A DNA stretch of 64,000 bases from Ignavibacteria bacterium UBA2333 (GCA_002344895.1 DDUR01000051.1:1-64000), one strand, 5' to 3'; counted from the stretch's first letter, positions 41,988 to 50,846 are shown. Made by a program: numbers and translations. Notes: generated from the letters alone by a model not told the origin.

Positions 41988-42644
41988 TTACATTCCCTTT
42001 TTGAGCTTTGCAGCAAGGCGGTCAGCAAGAATCGGGCGAGTTTCGTTGGACAGCAGGCCAAGGCCAATGACACTTTGGCGGAACGTATAGGCCTTATCAA
42101 GAGGGAATGATCGTCCGTCGAGAACCCACGACAGAAAAATACCGTCACTGATGCCTGTTTCCAGTTCCGAAAAAGATATACTATCAACCTCTGTAAACCA
42201 TCCGGAGTTGACGAGTTCAGCTGTGAGTGAAGCGCCAAGATTTTTGAGAAAGGAACGTGTCCGACGAACTCTTTCGAGAAAAGCCGGATTATCTGTCCTG
42301 AGCGCATGAGCCCAGAATTCGAGCAAGAGTGGAGCCTGTTCTGCACGTGACGTATAGAACTCCACGGCAGAGTCACGAATAGCATCAACCTTCGATAGAG
42401 CGTCTTCGGCCGCAGCAGTACGCGTACGAATGACATTTTCATACTCCGTCATCCATGCGTCATAAACGGCGAGGAAGAGTTCCTCCTTTGTTCGAAAGTA
42501 CTCGTATATCGTCCCCTTACCGATACCAGCAGCGGTTGCAATGTCCTGCATCTTTGTGGCATGGTAACCCGTTTTCGAGAACACGGCGGCAGCATGTTCT
42601 ATGATATCGGCTCGTTTGGCTGACTTATCGACAATTGGTGGCAT
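41988..42644 (-). CDS. TetR-family transcriptional regulator
   Basis: A 218-residue TetR repressor. The N-terminal HTH reads 'ADIIEHAAAVFSKTGYHATKMQDIATAAGIGKGTIYEYFRTKEELFLAVY', a canonical TetR_N; the C-terminal ligand domain is all helical. The ATG at 42644 was chosen because it sits 5 nt after GGAG; a GTG at 42650 is also possible. It is last in the run trmH, mqnA-like, transaldolase, thioredoxin-like, tetR, so it may regulate that operon or a distant efflux/lipid gene. No operator was identified. Confidence 0.9.
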   Translation of the reverse strand: MPPIVDKSAKRADIIEHAAAVFSKTGYHATKMQDIATAAGIGKGTIYEYFRTKEELFLAVYDAWMTEYENVIRTRTAAAEDALSKVDAIRDSAVEFYTSRAEQAPLLLEFWAHALRTDNPAFLERVRRTRSFLKNLGASLTAELVNSGWFTEVDSISFSELETGISDGIFLSWVLDGRSFPLDKAYTFRQSVIGLGLLSNETRPILADRLAAKLKKGM

Positions 42645-42663
42645 GGACACTCCGAAGGTCAGA

Positions 42664-42676
42664 GCCCCTTTGCCCC
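42664..42676 (+). repeat. GCCCC-TTT-GCCCC word
   Basis: Plus-strand copy with a 3-nt spacer, the only one of the set that lies outside coding sequence, in the short gap between the thioredoxin-like gene and tetR. Confidence 0.6.
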
Positions 42677-43195
42677 CTATCGTATCATCCGCTCGAGTTC
42701 GTCACCAAAGGTGTTGACGTGGTCGGGCGATCCTGTGCCCCATGTGTGAAGGCGCACAATTCCATCGGCGTCGATGAAGATGACGTTCGGAAGGCCGGGG
42801 CGGACGTTGTAATGGGTGAAGACGTCGCCGTCCCAGTCTAACAAGACGCTGTACGAAGTGTAGGCGTCACGAAACCTACCGCGAAGGTATCCCTTGAGGA
42901 AGCTCGGTGCAAGTGATACGTCGGCAAGTGCTACAAAGGCTACACGATCGCTAAACCGTCGCGTGAGTGGTTGGGTCCACTTTTCTGTGTAATCACTACC
43001 CTTCCAATCGCTCAGTACGAGGACGGTGGGACGGCCCTTCCAGTGGCGGTCCCACGCCCACGATTTTTCAAATTGATCTTCAAGGGTAAACGACACTGCA
43101 CGTTTTCCAATGGCCTTGGCTGCGTCGGCGGCAATCGCTGTGGAGAGCGCTAGGCAGAGGAGACTGAAGAGCGTTACATGTCGTATGTGTTTCAT
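42677..43195 (-). CDS. Thioredoxin-fold exported protein without CxxC
   Basis: A 172-residue protein with a signal peptide (MKHIRHVTLFSLLCLALSTAIAA) and a thioredoxin/AhpC-TSA-like fold: 'FTLEDQFEKSWAWDRHWKGRPTVLVLSDWKGSDYTEKW' aligns with the region that usually holds CxxC, but here it reads SDWKGSDY with no cysteine. The C-terminal 'YNVRPGLPNVIFIDADGIVRLHTWGT' with a cis-Pro position (GLP) is conserved. YtfJ-type periplasmic proteins share this lack. It is probably a non-redox binding protein. The start overlaps the transaldolase stop by 4 bp. Confidence 0.75.
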   Translation of the reverse strand: MKHIRHVTLFSLLCLALSTAIAADAAKAIGKRAVSFTLEDQFEKSWAWDRHWKGRPTVLVLSDWKGSDYTEKWTQPLTRRFSDRVAFVALADVSLAPSFLKGYLRGRFRDAYTSYSVLLDWDGDVFTHYNVRPGLPNVIFIDADGIVRLHTWGTGSPDHVNTFGDELERMIR

Positions 43196-43857
43196 GAAGT
43201 ACCCTTGGCGTCCATCATTTTTTTATGATCGGCGAGGAAGGAAGCAAGACCAGCATCCGTGAGAGGATGTTTGATCGACTGCAACAACACCTTATACGGC
43301 GTTGTAGCGATATGAGCACCTGCCTTGGCACATTCCAGGAGGTGAATTGGATGGCGAATAGAGGCAGCTATAATGAGTGACTCAAGGCCATGTACTTCCC
43401 AGATTTCGCAGGTGTCACGCACGGCTTGTACGCCATCCGTACTGATGTCGTCCAAACGACCGAGGAACACACTGACGTACGTGGCACCGGCATTTGCAGC
43501 AATGAGGGCCTGGTTTGCCGTAAAAAGCAAGGTTACGTTTGTCGGTATGTTTCGGTTGCTCAGGTTCCGCACGGCGGCAAGGCCAGCCGGGATAAACGGA
43601 ATCTTGATGGTAGCGTCAGGAAACCACGACAGAATCTCGTCGGCTTCGCGTAACATCCCCTCCGTGTCCGTGCTGATGACTTCCACACTGACGTGGCCAC
43701 CAACATTTTTATGGATGTCCAGCAGAAGTTTGCGAATGTCTGCCTTCGGATCTTCCTTGGCAAGCAGTGACGGATTAGTTGTCACGCCGCTAATGAAGCC
43801 CATAGAAGCGGCGTGCTCAATCTCCTTGAGATTGGCGCTATCGATGTAGAGTTGCAT
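43192..43857 (-). CDS. Transaldolase / fructose-6-phosphate aldolase-like
   Basis: A 221-residue class I aldolase of the short transaldolase (TalC/MipB) group, probably transaldolase (EC 2.2.1.2). 'YIDSANLKEI' at the N-terminus, 'GVTTNPSLLAKE', the Schiff-base Lys85 in 'DATIKIPFIPAGLAAV', 'NVTLLFTANQALIAANAGATYVSVFLGRLDD' and 'ASIRHPIHL' are all present. Short transaldolases link the pentose-phosphate pathway to glycolysis; some have fructose-6-phosphate aldolase activity and sequence alone does not decide. It precedes the thioredoxin-like gene with a 4-bp overlap. Confidence 0.9.
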   Translation of the reverse strand: MQLYIDSANLKEIEHAASMGFISGVTTNPSLLAKEDPKADIRKLLLDIHKNVGGHVSVEVISTDTEGMLREADEILSWFPDATIKIPFIPAGLAAVRNLSNRNIPTNVTLLFTANQALIAANAGATYVSVFLGRLDDISTDGVQAVRDTCEIWEVHGLESLIIAASIRHPIHLLECAKAGAHIATTPYKVLLQSIKHPLTDAGLASFLADHKKMMDAKGTS

Positions 43858-43919
43858 GACGTGCAGATCAGTTATGGTGGTCGTAACACATTCCCGTTAG
43901 ACGGCGTTCCCGAATGAGA

Positions 43920-44672
43920 TCACATTGGATCGGATCCGAGGAGTTTGATGGCGGGAAGCTCGCGAAAGTGCTGGTGGTAAAAGAGAAGTTCAACAGTTTG
44001 TTCAAGAGCAGGGACTACATCATCGGACCATCGCCAGGTGCGTTTTCCCTCACGTGGGAAGTGGTCCCCAACACTTGGAACCGATTCAACGACGGTCGTT
44101 TCTAGGATATCCGGATCAGCCATTGCCATCACTGCCTCGGTGACCGCGTCGATATCAGCATCAATTCTGCATGCCCAAATTGCCACCGGCAGAGGCTGCT
44201 CTGTGATGTCGGTCCACTCTTCGCTTACATCAAGTGCCGGCTCTGGATCCGTTTCAGACACAAGATCAATTCGACAATCGGCAGATGCCGAACTGCGTTT
44301 CTTCAGTTCAGCTGATACGTCAAACTTTTCTGCCAGGATAATCGAGCCGATGACACTGAGAAATGCGTCAGGTGTAGACGAATCTGCCGTGGTGATGTCA
44401 GCGAGCCCTTCAGCGAACCAGAGGCCTGCAACACGACAGTAGTCGTGGAGCATGAGACAGGGGCCAGGAATTATTCGCTCGTCGACAACTCCGACGGCCT
44501 TACCATATCCCAGAGGTGACACAAGGGCGACGTCTACGGTGTTCCGTATGAGCATGTCGGCACATGCTGCTTCCGACGTGCGTATCACGCTCCATCCACG
44601 CTCTGTACAAACAGCGTCAACGTTACGTGTTAAGGGGCTAAGAAGGGGGCTGTCCGGTATGGCGATCTTCAT
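43920..44672 (-). CDS. MqnA/MqnD-like protein (menaquinone futalosine pathway fold)
   Basis: A 250-residue cytoplasmic protein resembling chorismate dehydratase MqnA and its relatives: 'VRTSEAACADMLIRNTVDVALVSPLGYGKAVG' is the most typical stretch, with the periplasmic-binding-protein fold. MqnA makes 3-[(1-carboxyvinyl)oxy]benzoate from chorismate in the futalosine menaquinone route. The remainder is divergent, shorter and rather acidic, so a related function cannot be excluded. It is translationally coupled to the RNA methyltransferase (4-bp overlap) and 62 bp upstream of transaldolase. Confidence 0.5.
   Translation of the reverse strand: MKIAIPDSPLLSPLTRNVDAVCTERGWSVIRTSEAACADMLIRNTVDVALVSPLGYGKAVGVVDERIIPGPCLMLHDYCRVAGLWFAEGLADITTADSSTPDAFLSVIGSIILAEKFDVSAELKKRSSASADCRIDLVSETDPEPALDVSEEWTDITEQPLPVAIWACRIDADIDAVTEAVMAMADPDILETTVVESVPSVGDHFPREGKRTWRWSDDVVPALEQTVELLFYHQHFRELPAIKLLGSDPM
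44634..44650 (-). repeat. Spaced relative of the GCCCC word (N7)
   Basis: Minus strand GCCCC-CTTCTTA-GCCCC within the MqnA-like gene (codons for Ser-Pro-Leu-Leu-Ser-Pro-Leu). Same two blocks, longer spacer. A second N7 relative is at 1204-1220. Confidence 0.3.
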
Positions 44673-45235
44673 CGACTACGAAGGTACGCACTCACGACGG
44701 CATCAAGGACGATTCCTGCCGAAACGGCAACATTCAGGGAGTGTTTTGTTCCGTACATCGGAATCTCAAGAATCCCATCCGACAAATGGATCGCCTGTTC
44801 TCTGACGCCAACAAGTTCATTCCCCAAGATGATCGTGATTGGCATGTTCTGGGATGAAACATCGTGAATAGACAGACTGCCGTGTGCTATCTCTAGGGTA
44901 TAGATTTGATGCCCAGCTTCACGGCATACCGAAATGGCATCCTCTATTTTCGCTATGGCCGTCCACGGTACTGTACGGTCAGCACCAAGGGCCGTTTTGG
45001 CGATCTCTGCTCGTGGTGGAGCTGGTGTGAAACCGCAGAGGTAGAGGTGTTCTACGCGGTAGGCGTCACATGTCCGAAAAATCGAACCGACGTTATACAG
45101 ACTACGAACGTCGTCGAGAATGACGCGTACGGGGAACCGTTTCGACGTCGAGAGTTCTTCTTCAGACAGTCGCTTTTCCAGGAGTTCGGCATGGGTGAGT
45201 TTCTGCACGTCGCGAATATCGTATGTTGACACCAT
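44669..45235 (-). CDS. TrmH/SpoU-family RNA 2'-O-methyltransferase
   Basis: A 188-residue SPOUT methyltransferase. The three SpoU motifs are present: motif 1 'LDDVRSLYNVGSIFRTCDA', motif 2 'ITIILGNELVGV', motif 3 'EIPMYGTKHSLNVAVSAGI'. It would use S-adenosylmethionine to 2'-O-methylate tRNA or rRNA; the target base cannot be told from sequence. The ATG at 45235 (M-V-S-T-Y-D) overlaps by 2 nt the divergent start codon of the Tat phosphatase on the plus strand, so the two genes have no intergenic space. Confidence 0.9.
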   Translation of the reverse strand: MVSTYDIRDVQKLTHAELLEKRLSEEELSTSKRFPVRVILDDVRSLYNVGSIFRTCDAYRVEHLYLCGFTPAPPRAEIAKTALGADRTVPWTAIAKIEDAISVCREAGHQIYTLEIAHGSLSIHDVSSQNMPITIILGNELVGVREQAIHLSDGILEIPMYGTKHSLNVAVSAGIVLDAVVSAYLRSR

Positions 45236-46193
45236 GAATCGTCGAGGATTTCTTGCTCTCGGGCTTGGCCTACCCATGATCCTGCCGACCCTTTCGGCAG
45301 ATGATGTACGTGGTGCGCCTGCTGGATATGATGAACGTACACCGGCAGAAGAAGAGTTTGTTTCTAACGCGCTGATGATTGCTGTGCTCGGAGACTGGGG
45401 TGCTGGTGGTCCGGTTCAACGGCGGGTCGCTCAGGGAATCGTAGACTTTGTGCGTGCCCCTTCCGCCCCCTCCCGTCCACGTTCACTCACAGCAGTGATA
45501 AGTACTGGCGACAACATCTATCCGAACGGTGTCCAGAGTGTTGACGACCCACAGTGGGTATCGAAGTACGAACGTATCTACTCCGATGACGTGTTTAACG
45601 TCCCTTGGTGGGCTGTACTTGGTAATCATGACTATCGAGGCGACGTGGATGCACAGATTGCCTACGGTACAAAGAACTCACGGTGGCATATGCCAGACCG
45701 GACGTGGGACACTCAGTTTCCAGCTGGTGATGGGGCAAACATGGCTGTCTTTGGTATAGACACCCAGCAGCTTCTCCAGCGTTCCAAGGGGTGGACGGAA
45801 CAACTCGCCAATCTTGAATCACGCCTTACGGCGGCATCATCGGTAACCTGGAAGGTCGTTGTTGGTCATCACCCTATGCGATCATACGGACATTACCGAG
45901 ATCAGTCGTGGATGCTGCGAGACGTTAAGCCCATTCTTGAACGTCATGGCGTACACCTGTATCTCTGTGGTCACGATCACGACCTTCAGGTGATCAAGCA
46001 TCCTGAGGATTCCCTTGTTTGTATCGTCAGTGGTGCTGGCGGTAGTTACCGCGCAACAGCATGGGGAGCACATACACGGTATGCCCGTACCCGTGGTGGG
46101 TTTGTGACCATGATGGCCGATTCTACACGGCTTCTGGCATATGTTCACGACGCCAACGGAGTTGTCCGACATATCGAAAGGATTGTGGGATGA
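45234..46193 (+). CDS. Tat-exported metallophosphoesterase (purple acid phosphatase-like)
   Basis: A 319-residue enzyme with a Tat signal (MNRRGFLALGLGLPM). The five phosphoesterase motifs are intact: 'IAVLGDWGAGG', 'STGDNIYPN', 'VLGNHDYRG', 'VVGHHPMRSYG', 'YLCGHDHDLQ'. It resembles the tartrate-resistant acid phosphatase (ACP5) type, a dinuclear-metal phosphomonoesterase (EC 3.1.3.2) acting in the periplasm. The start at 45234 is shared, in divergent orientation, with the trmH-family gene. Its stop overlaps the following surface-protein ATG by 4 bp, so they are coupled. Confidence 0.92.
   Translation: MNRRGFLALGLGLPMILPTLSADDVRGAPAGYDERTPAEEEFVSNALMIAVLGDWGAGGPVQRRVAQGIVDFVRAPSAPSRPRSLTAVISTGDNIYPNGVQSVDDPQWVSKYERIYSDDVFNVPWWAVLGNHDYRGDVDAQIAYGTKNSRWHMPDRTWDTQFPAGDGANMAVFGIDTQQLLQRSKGWTEQLANLESRLTAASSVTWKVVVGHHPMRSYGHYRDQSWMLRDVKPILERHGVHLYLCGHDHDLQVIKHPEDSLVCIVSGAGGSYRATAWGAHTRYARTRGGFVTMMADSTRLLAYVHDANGVVRHIERIVG
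45456..45469 (+). repeat. GCCCC-TTCC-GCCCC word
   Basis: Plus-strand copy in the Tat phosphatase gene; codons give Ala-Pro-Ser-Ala-Pro-Ser in a loop before the second motif. Confidence 0.6.
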
Positions 46194-49174
46194 AGATAGT
46201 TACGCTTCTCGGTCTTCTTCTGATACTCCAGCTATCGGCAGCTCCCGCTATGTATGGTCAGGCAGCCGATAGTAAGGGAACGGACTTCTGGTTTGTGTTC
46301 CCACCAAACTTTCATAACAACGAGTCGACACTTCCAGGAAATCCAAGCGAGCAATCGCAACACCAGCTATATATCTATATCGGCGCAGAGCAACCAACAA
46401 GTGGTACTATCCGATTGCGGAATTCAGCTGGTGAATGGACTACGTCTCAGTTTTCGATTACAAATCCGTTACAGCTTCATACGTTCCAGATTTACTTCTC
46501 AGGATATGAACTACAAGGATATAATCGGGGAGGGGCAATAAACCTCTTTATGAATCAGACGGAAGTTGTAGCGCCAAACTGTGTTCACATTACGGCTGAT
46601 GCCGAAGTGACAGTGTATGCTCTAAATCAGGCTGCTTTGACGAGTGATGCGTTCGCCATCCTGCCAACGGATGCCCTCGGTGACGACTATGTTGTAATGG
46701 CATATCCTAGTGACTTTAACTTCGGTGATGATGGATCACTTAGTGGCCAATCAACGCCGTCGCAGTTTGCTGTTGTTGCTACGGAAGATGCAACGACCGT
46801 AACCATTACTCCCAGCTCAGCAACCCTGCGTAATGTTAATGGTCAGGATCAAACAGTTACTCTCCAGCAAGGAGAAAGTTATCTTGTTCAAGCATATCCT
46901 ACGCCAGGTGCCGCTCGCGACCTCACGGGTAGTATCGTTCGCGCAGATAAGCCGATTGCTGTATTCGGAGGACATCAACGCACGGCGTTGCCTCGCGGTA
47001 CGTTCGGCCTGATATCGCGCGATTGTCTTATAGAGCAAATGACTCCGGTGAAGACCTGGGGTAAGGAGGCGATAGTTACTCCCTTTGCTGTGTCAACACG
47101 AGAGTCTCCACAAGGTGTTGATCTTGTACGCGTTGTTGCCGGATTCGATTCGACGGTTGTATGGATTGACGGTTTTGAGGAGGCACTTCTGCCTCGGGGT
47201 GGCGTGTATGAAGGTCCTCTAGAGTTTGCACACGTTGTCACAACGTCAAGACCAGCACTCGTGGCACAATTCAGAAAGACATCAGGCGGTGGTGGCGGTT
47301 CACAGTCCGAGGATATCGGCGACCCGTTTATGATGCTTGTGCCCCCAGCTGAACAGTTTATGAACTCATACAGGTTTATGAGTATTCAGGTGCGCGGAGA
47401 TCAGGCAGGTACAAACAATCGTGTTTATCTCGAGCAGTTTCTGAATGTTGTTATTCCTACCGTTTCCGTCCCATCGTTACGACTCGATAACAATCAGCTT
47501 CCTCCGGGTACATTTCGAACAATTGGATCTAGCGGCTATTCCTGGGCCCAGATAAGTATGACAGACGGCGTCCATGACATTGTAGCCGATACGGGAATTG
47601 GCATCTATGTTTATGGTTATGGATTTGCAAACTCGTATGGATACATAGGAGGTATGGCATTCCGTGAGTTGGACGTCTATCCCCCACGATTCGGATACAC
47701 CACAACATGTGACGTCGTAAATGGCCAGGTTGCAGACTCCTTACTCGGAGATTCGCGACTTGCACAAATTGAGGTTGTTGATGGATCCGTGAATAATATC
47801 CGGTATCAGCCTGAACCATTTGCCGCACCACAGGCCGTTCACCGATTCTTACTGCGACTCGTCAATCCTTACGAAGATGGCAGTATTACCCTCGAAGCAA
47901 CGGACAACGTTCAGCAGAAATCGTCGTTTACATATGAAGTTCCTGGCTTTACCGTAGCCTCTCGTGGTCACGGTTCGCAGCCAACTCTTGAACTGCGAAG
48001 TAGATCACTGCCCTTGGGTCGTGGTCGATGTGATACGATAATTCTGGAGAATTATGGAAAATTCCCCCAGAAAATACTGTCATTACGTCTTGCAAGTGGA
48101 CGTCAACTGAATCCTGCTGCCCCTTTGCCCCTTACCATCAATCCTGGCGAAGAGATAGCCGTAGAGTTCTGTCGAACGGAAATGACAGAAGGGCCGACGT
48201 CTGATACGCTGATTATTGGTGACTCCTGTCAGATTCGTCCGATAGTTGAGCTGCGTGCCAACGTTGTGATGGACAGAGATGCACCAGTGGTGGAAGCCGT
48301 CGTCGATGCCTGCTCAACGCGAGTAGAAGCAAGTATTCGAGATGATCGTCCGAGTGATTTTGGTCTTCAGAGAGTATCAGTGCTCGAAGATTCACTCATC
48401 AATTGTGTCGTACGAGCAAGTGCCGATTCTACGACATTAACGGTGACGGTAACAGATCCGTTGCGTGATGCAGTCTGGGGTATACGTGCAGTTGATTCAG
48501 CGGACAATGAAACCATCATCCTCGATACGATACCGGGCTTTACGGTAGAGTTTATGACGTCGTCAAGTCCCAATCTTCACGTTATGGGCGACGTAGAAAT
48601 TGGAGATGTTGGTTGTGATACCATCCCTGTACGAAACACAGGCTTTTTCCCCATTACGATTTCGAACGTCAGGCTTGAAGACAACGTCCAATTCAGCATG
48701 CCACTCTCGCAGTTCCCAATCACGGTTGAACCAGGCCAAACAGCCGGGCTGCAGGTCTGTTTTATGCCCGTCATTGCCGACACGTCCTTGCGAACGGATA
48801 CGGTTCGTGTTGAGTGGGGATGTGTTGAGAGGGATATAGCTGTTGTTGCAGAGGGCATTGAGAGGAAACTCCTTGGAGTTTCTCGATGTGAAGTTGATGT
48901 CGACACACGCATCCGTATCGGCCGATATGGAGAGTTAGGGCTCCTGCCACAGCCGGCATCATCTGAGCTTACACTTGTTCTTCCGAATGAAGTGACACGT
49001 GCCGACGTTGTTCTTACTGACATTCGCGGAATGGCTGCTCTCACTGTTACGTATACTGGCACAAAAACTGACGGGCTGCTCCTTGACGTCTCAAATCTTG
49101 CTCCCGGCGTCTATCATTGTATCGTCCGAACCGGGGAATCAGCATTTTCGCAGGTTCTCGTTATTGACCGCTGA
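46190..49174 (+). CDS. IgGFc-binding-like surface protein with T9SS sorting tail
   Basis: A large 994-residue secreted protein. A signal peptide (MKIVTLLGLLLILQLSAAPAM) precedes an IgGFc-binding-like region ('GTDFWFVFPPNF', 'VHITADAEVTVYALNQ', 'VVATEDATTVTITPS', 'KPIAVFGGHQRTALPRG', 'EQMTPVKTWGKEAIV', 'GDPFMMLVPPAEQFMNSYRF'). Two Ig-like beta domains follow with 'LPLTINPGEEIAVEFC' and 'FPITVEPGQTAGLQVCF', the HYDIN/ASPM-type pattern. The C-terminus 'LGLLPQPASSELTLVLP' ... 'APGVYHCIVRTGESAFSQVLV' is a type IX sorting domain, with LPQP in the position of the usual YPNP. It is a paralogue of 24010-26379. Coupled to the Tat phosphatase by a 4-bp ATGA overlap. Confidence 0.82.
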   Translation: MKIVTLLGLLLILQLSAAPAMYGQAADSKGTDFWFVFPPNFHNNESTLPGNPSEQSQHQLYIYIGAEQPTSGTIRLRNSAGEWTTSQFSITNPLQLHTFQIYFSGYELQGYNRGGAINLFMNQTEVVAPNCVHITADAEVTVYALNQAALTSDAFAILPTDALGDDYVVMAYPSDFNFGDDGSLSGQSTPSQFAVVATEDATTVTITPSSATLRNVNGQDQTVTLQQGESYLVQAYPTPGAARDLTGSIVRADKPIAVFGGHQRTALPRGTFGLISRDCLIEQMTPVKTWGKEAIVTPFAVSTRESPQGVDLVRVVAGFDSTVVWIDGFEEALLPRGGVYEGPLEFAHVVTTSRPALVAQFRKTSGGGGGSQSEDIGDPFMMLVPPAEQFMNSYRFMSIQVRGDQAGTNNRVYLEQFLNVVIPTVSVPSLRLDNNQLPPGTFRTIGSSGYSWAQISMTDGVHDIVADTGIGIYVYGYGFANSYGYIGGMAFRELDVYPPRFGYTTTCDVVNGQVADSLLGDSRLAQIEVVDGSVNNIRYQPEPFAAPQAVHRFLLRLVNPYEDGSITLEATDNVQQKSSFTYEVPGFTVASRGHGSQPTLELRSRSLPLGRGRCDTIILENYGKFPQKILSLRLASGRQLNPAAPLPLTINPGEEIAVEFCRTEMTEGPTSDTLIIGDSCQIRPIVELRANVVMDRDAPVVEAVVDACSTRVEASIRDDRPSDFGLQRVSVLEDSLINCVVRASADSTTLTVTVTDPLRDAVWGIRAVDSADNETIILDTIPGFTVEFMTSSSPNLHVMGDVEIGDVGCDTIPVRNTGFFPITISNVRLEDNVQFSMPLSQFPITVEPGQTAGLQVCFMPVIADTSLRTDTVRVEWGCVERDIAVVAEGIERKLLGVSRCEVDVDTRIRIGRYGELGLLPQPASSELTLVLPNEVTRADVVLTDIRGMAALTVTYTGTKTDGLLLDVSNLAPGVYHCIVRTGESAFSQVLVIDR
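48119..48131 (+). repeat. GCCCC-TTT-GCCCC word
   Basis: Plus-strand copy, 3-nt spacer, in the large surface-protein gene; codons Ala-Pro-Leu-Pro-Leu, followed by TTAC. Confidence 0.6.
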
Positions 49175-49207
49175 CACTGACTACCACGACTTTTCGTCAT
49201 TGCGCTA

Positions 49208-50830
49208 ATGAAACTCACGCCCATCCGCCTCCTCATTCTTGTCGCCGCCGGAATCGGCATAGGAATTGGCCTTGGTTCCTACGTTCGCCCGTTAACGACG
49301 GCCGACAACGTCTACGAACAGGTCAGAAAGTATAACGACGTCCTGTCGATGGCCGTCAAGAACTACGTCGACGAGGTCGACAGCCAGAAACTCACCGAGG
49401 CGGCCATTCGTGGTATGCTCGATGAGCTCGATCCGCACAGTGTCTACATCGCCGCAAAGGAGATGCAGAAGGTCGAAGAAGACTTCCGTGGGAGTTTTGA
49501 AGGAATTGGTGTTGAGTTCGACATTATCGCAGACACGATAACAATCGTCTCGCCAATCGTTGGAGGTCCGTCAGAAGCCTTAGGTATCCTCGCCGGTGAC
49601 AAGATTGTGAGGATCAACGACACTACGGCGATTAAAATTGCGCGCGAGAATGTGCCGAAAAAGCTTCGTGGGCCAAAGGGTACGACCGTAAAGGTTCATG
49701 TTAAGCGATCAGGTGAATCAGAACTTCTTGTGTTCGACATTGTTCGCGACAAGATTCCGATCAACTCCGTTGATGCATCGTTTATCATCGACGGCACGGA
49801 TGTTGGTTATGTGGCGATGAATCGTTTTAGCGCTACGACCTACGACGAACTCATTACGGCATTACGGAATCTTCGTTCAAATGGAATGAAGAAGGTCCTA
49901 CTCGATATGAGATTTAATCCCGGTGGTTATCTCGACCAGGCCTTCCGTATTGCTGATGAGTTCATTCCGGCTGGACATAAAATTGTCTTTACCAAGGGTC
50001 GCAAACCAGAGTTTGACGAAGAGTTCCCGTCGTCACCGGGTGGTGAATTCGAGAACATTCCGCTCGTCGTTCTCATCAATGGTGGTTCGGCATCAGCCTC
50101 GGAGATTGTATCCGGAGCTGTACAGGATCTCGACCGAGGACTTGTTGTTGGCGAAACAAGTTTTGGTAAAGGACTCGTTCAGAGACAGTATCCACTTGGA
50201 GATGGCTCGGCTTTCCGACTGACAATTTCGAAGTACTACACACCTTCCGGCCGTCTCATTCAGCGTCCGTATGACGACAAGTCGAAGTACTATCGAGGAG
50301 AAGGGCGTGAAGAGTTGGACGAGGGTGAGAACATCGACCATGATGAAGCTCATGTAAAGAGTGACGACTCGAAAAAGCCGAAGTTTAAAACCCTCGGAGG
50401 ACGGACGGTTCTTGGTGGTGGAGGTATCACGCCTGACTATGTCGTGAAGAGTGATACCATCGCTGTCCTAGCAAGAAATCTTCGTCGTGCCAATCTCTTC
50501 TACCTGACGGCTGACGCCATTATGAAGGAAAAGGGCAAGGATATTCGATCGAAGTATTCGTCATCGATGTCAGACTTTATCCGGACGTTTACAGCGTCGG
50601 ATGAGGCCATTTCGAAGTTAAAGGAGTTAGCTGCTGAGAAAAAGGTTGAGTGGAATGACAAAGAATTCGCTCAGGATGAAGACTTTATCAAGGCAGCCAT
50701 CAAGGCAAACATTGCTCGGGCACTCTTTAACAACAATGGCTTCACAAGTGTGATGTTGTCTCAAGACAAACAGGTGAAGAAAGCCCTCGAACTCTTCCCT
50801 GAGGCGAAACGAATCGCCCGTCTCAAGTAA
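49208..50830 (+). CDS. Carboxy-terminal processing peptidase (S41, CtpA/Prc type)
   Basis: A 540-residue S41 protease. An N-terminal hydrophobic segment (LLILVAAGIGIGIGLG) anchors or exports it, followed by an N-terminal domain, a PDZ domain about 90-170 ('GSFEGIGVEFDIIADTITIVSPIVGGPSEALGILAGDKIVRIND'), then the catalytic core. Ser296 in NGGSASASEI and Lys321 in TSFGKGLVQ make the Ser/Lys dyad. An extended C-terminal domain (~150 residues, with an acidic linker REELDEGENIDHDEAH) follows. It cleaves the C-termini of unfolded periplasmic proteins. It is followed by a strong terminator, so it may be monocistronic. Confidence 0.93.
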   Translation: MKLTPIRLLILVAAGIGIGIGLGSYVRPLTTADNVYEQVRKYNDVLSMAVKNYVDEVDSQKLTEAAIRGMLDELDPHSVYIAAKEMQKVEEDFRGSFEGIGVEFDIIADTITIVSPIVGGPSEALGILAGDKIVRINDTTAIKIARENVPKKLRGPKGTTVKVHVKRSGESELLVFDIVRDKIPINSVDASFIIDGTDVGYVAMNRFSATTYDELITALRNLRSNGMKKVLLDMRFNPGGYLDQAFRIADEFIPAGHKIVFTKGRKPEFDEEFPSSPGGEFENIPLVVLINGGSASASEIVSGAVQDLDRGLVVGETSFGKGLVQRQYPLGDGSAFRLTISKYYTPSGRLIQRPYDDKSKYYRGEGREELDEGENIDHDEAHVKSDDSKKPKFKTLGGRTVLGGGGITPDYVVKSDTIAVLARNLRRANLFYLTADAIMKEKGKDIRSKYSSSMSDFIRTFTASDEAISKLKELAAEKKVEWNDKEFAQDEDFIKAAIKANIARALFNNNGFTSVMLSQDKQVKKALELFPEAKRIARLK

Positions 50831-50846
50831 ATTCGTACGGTTCGCG

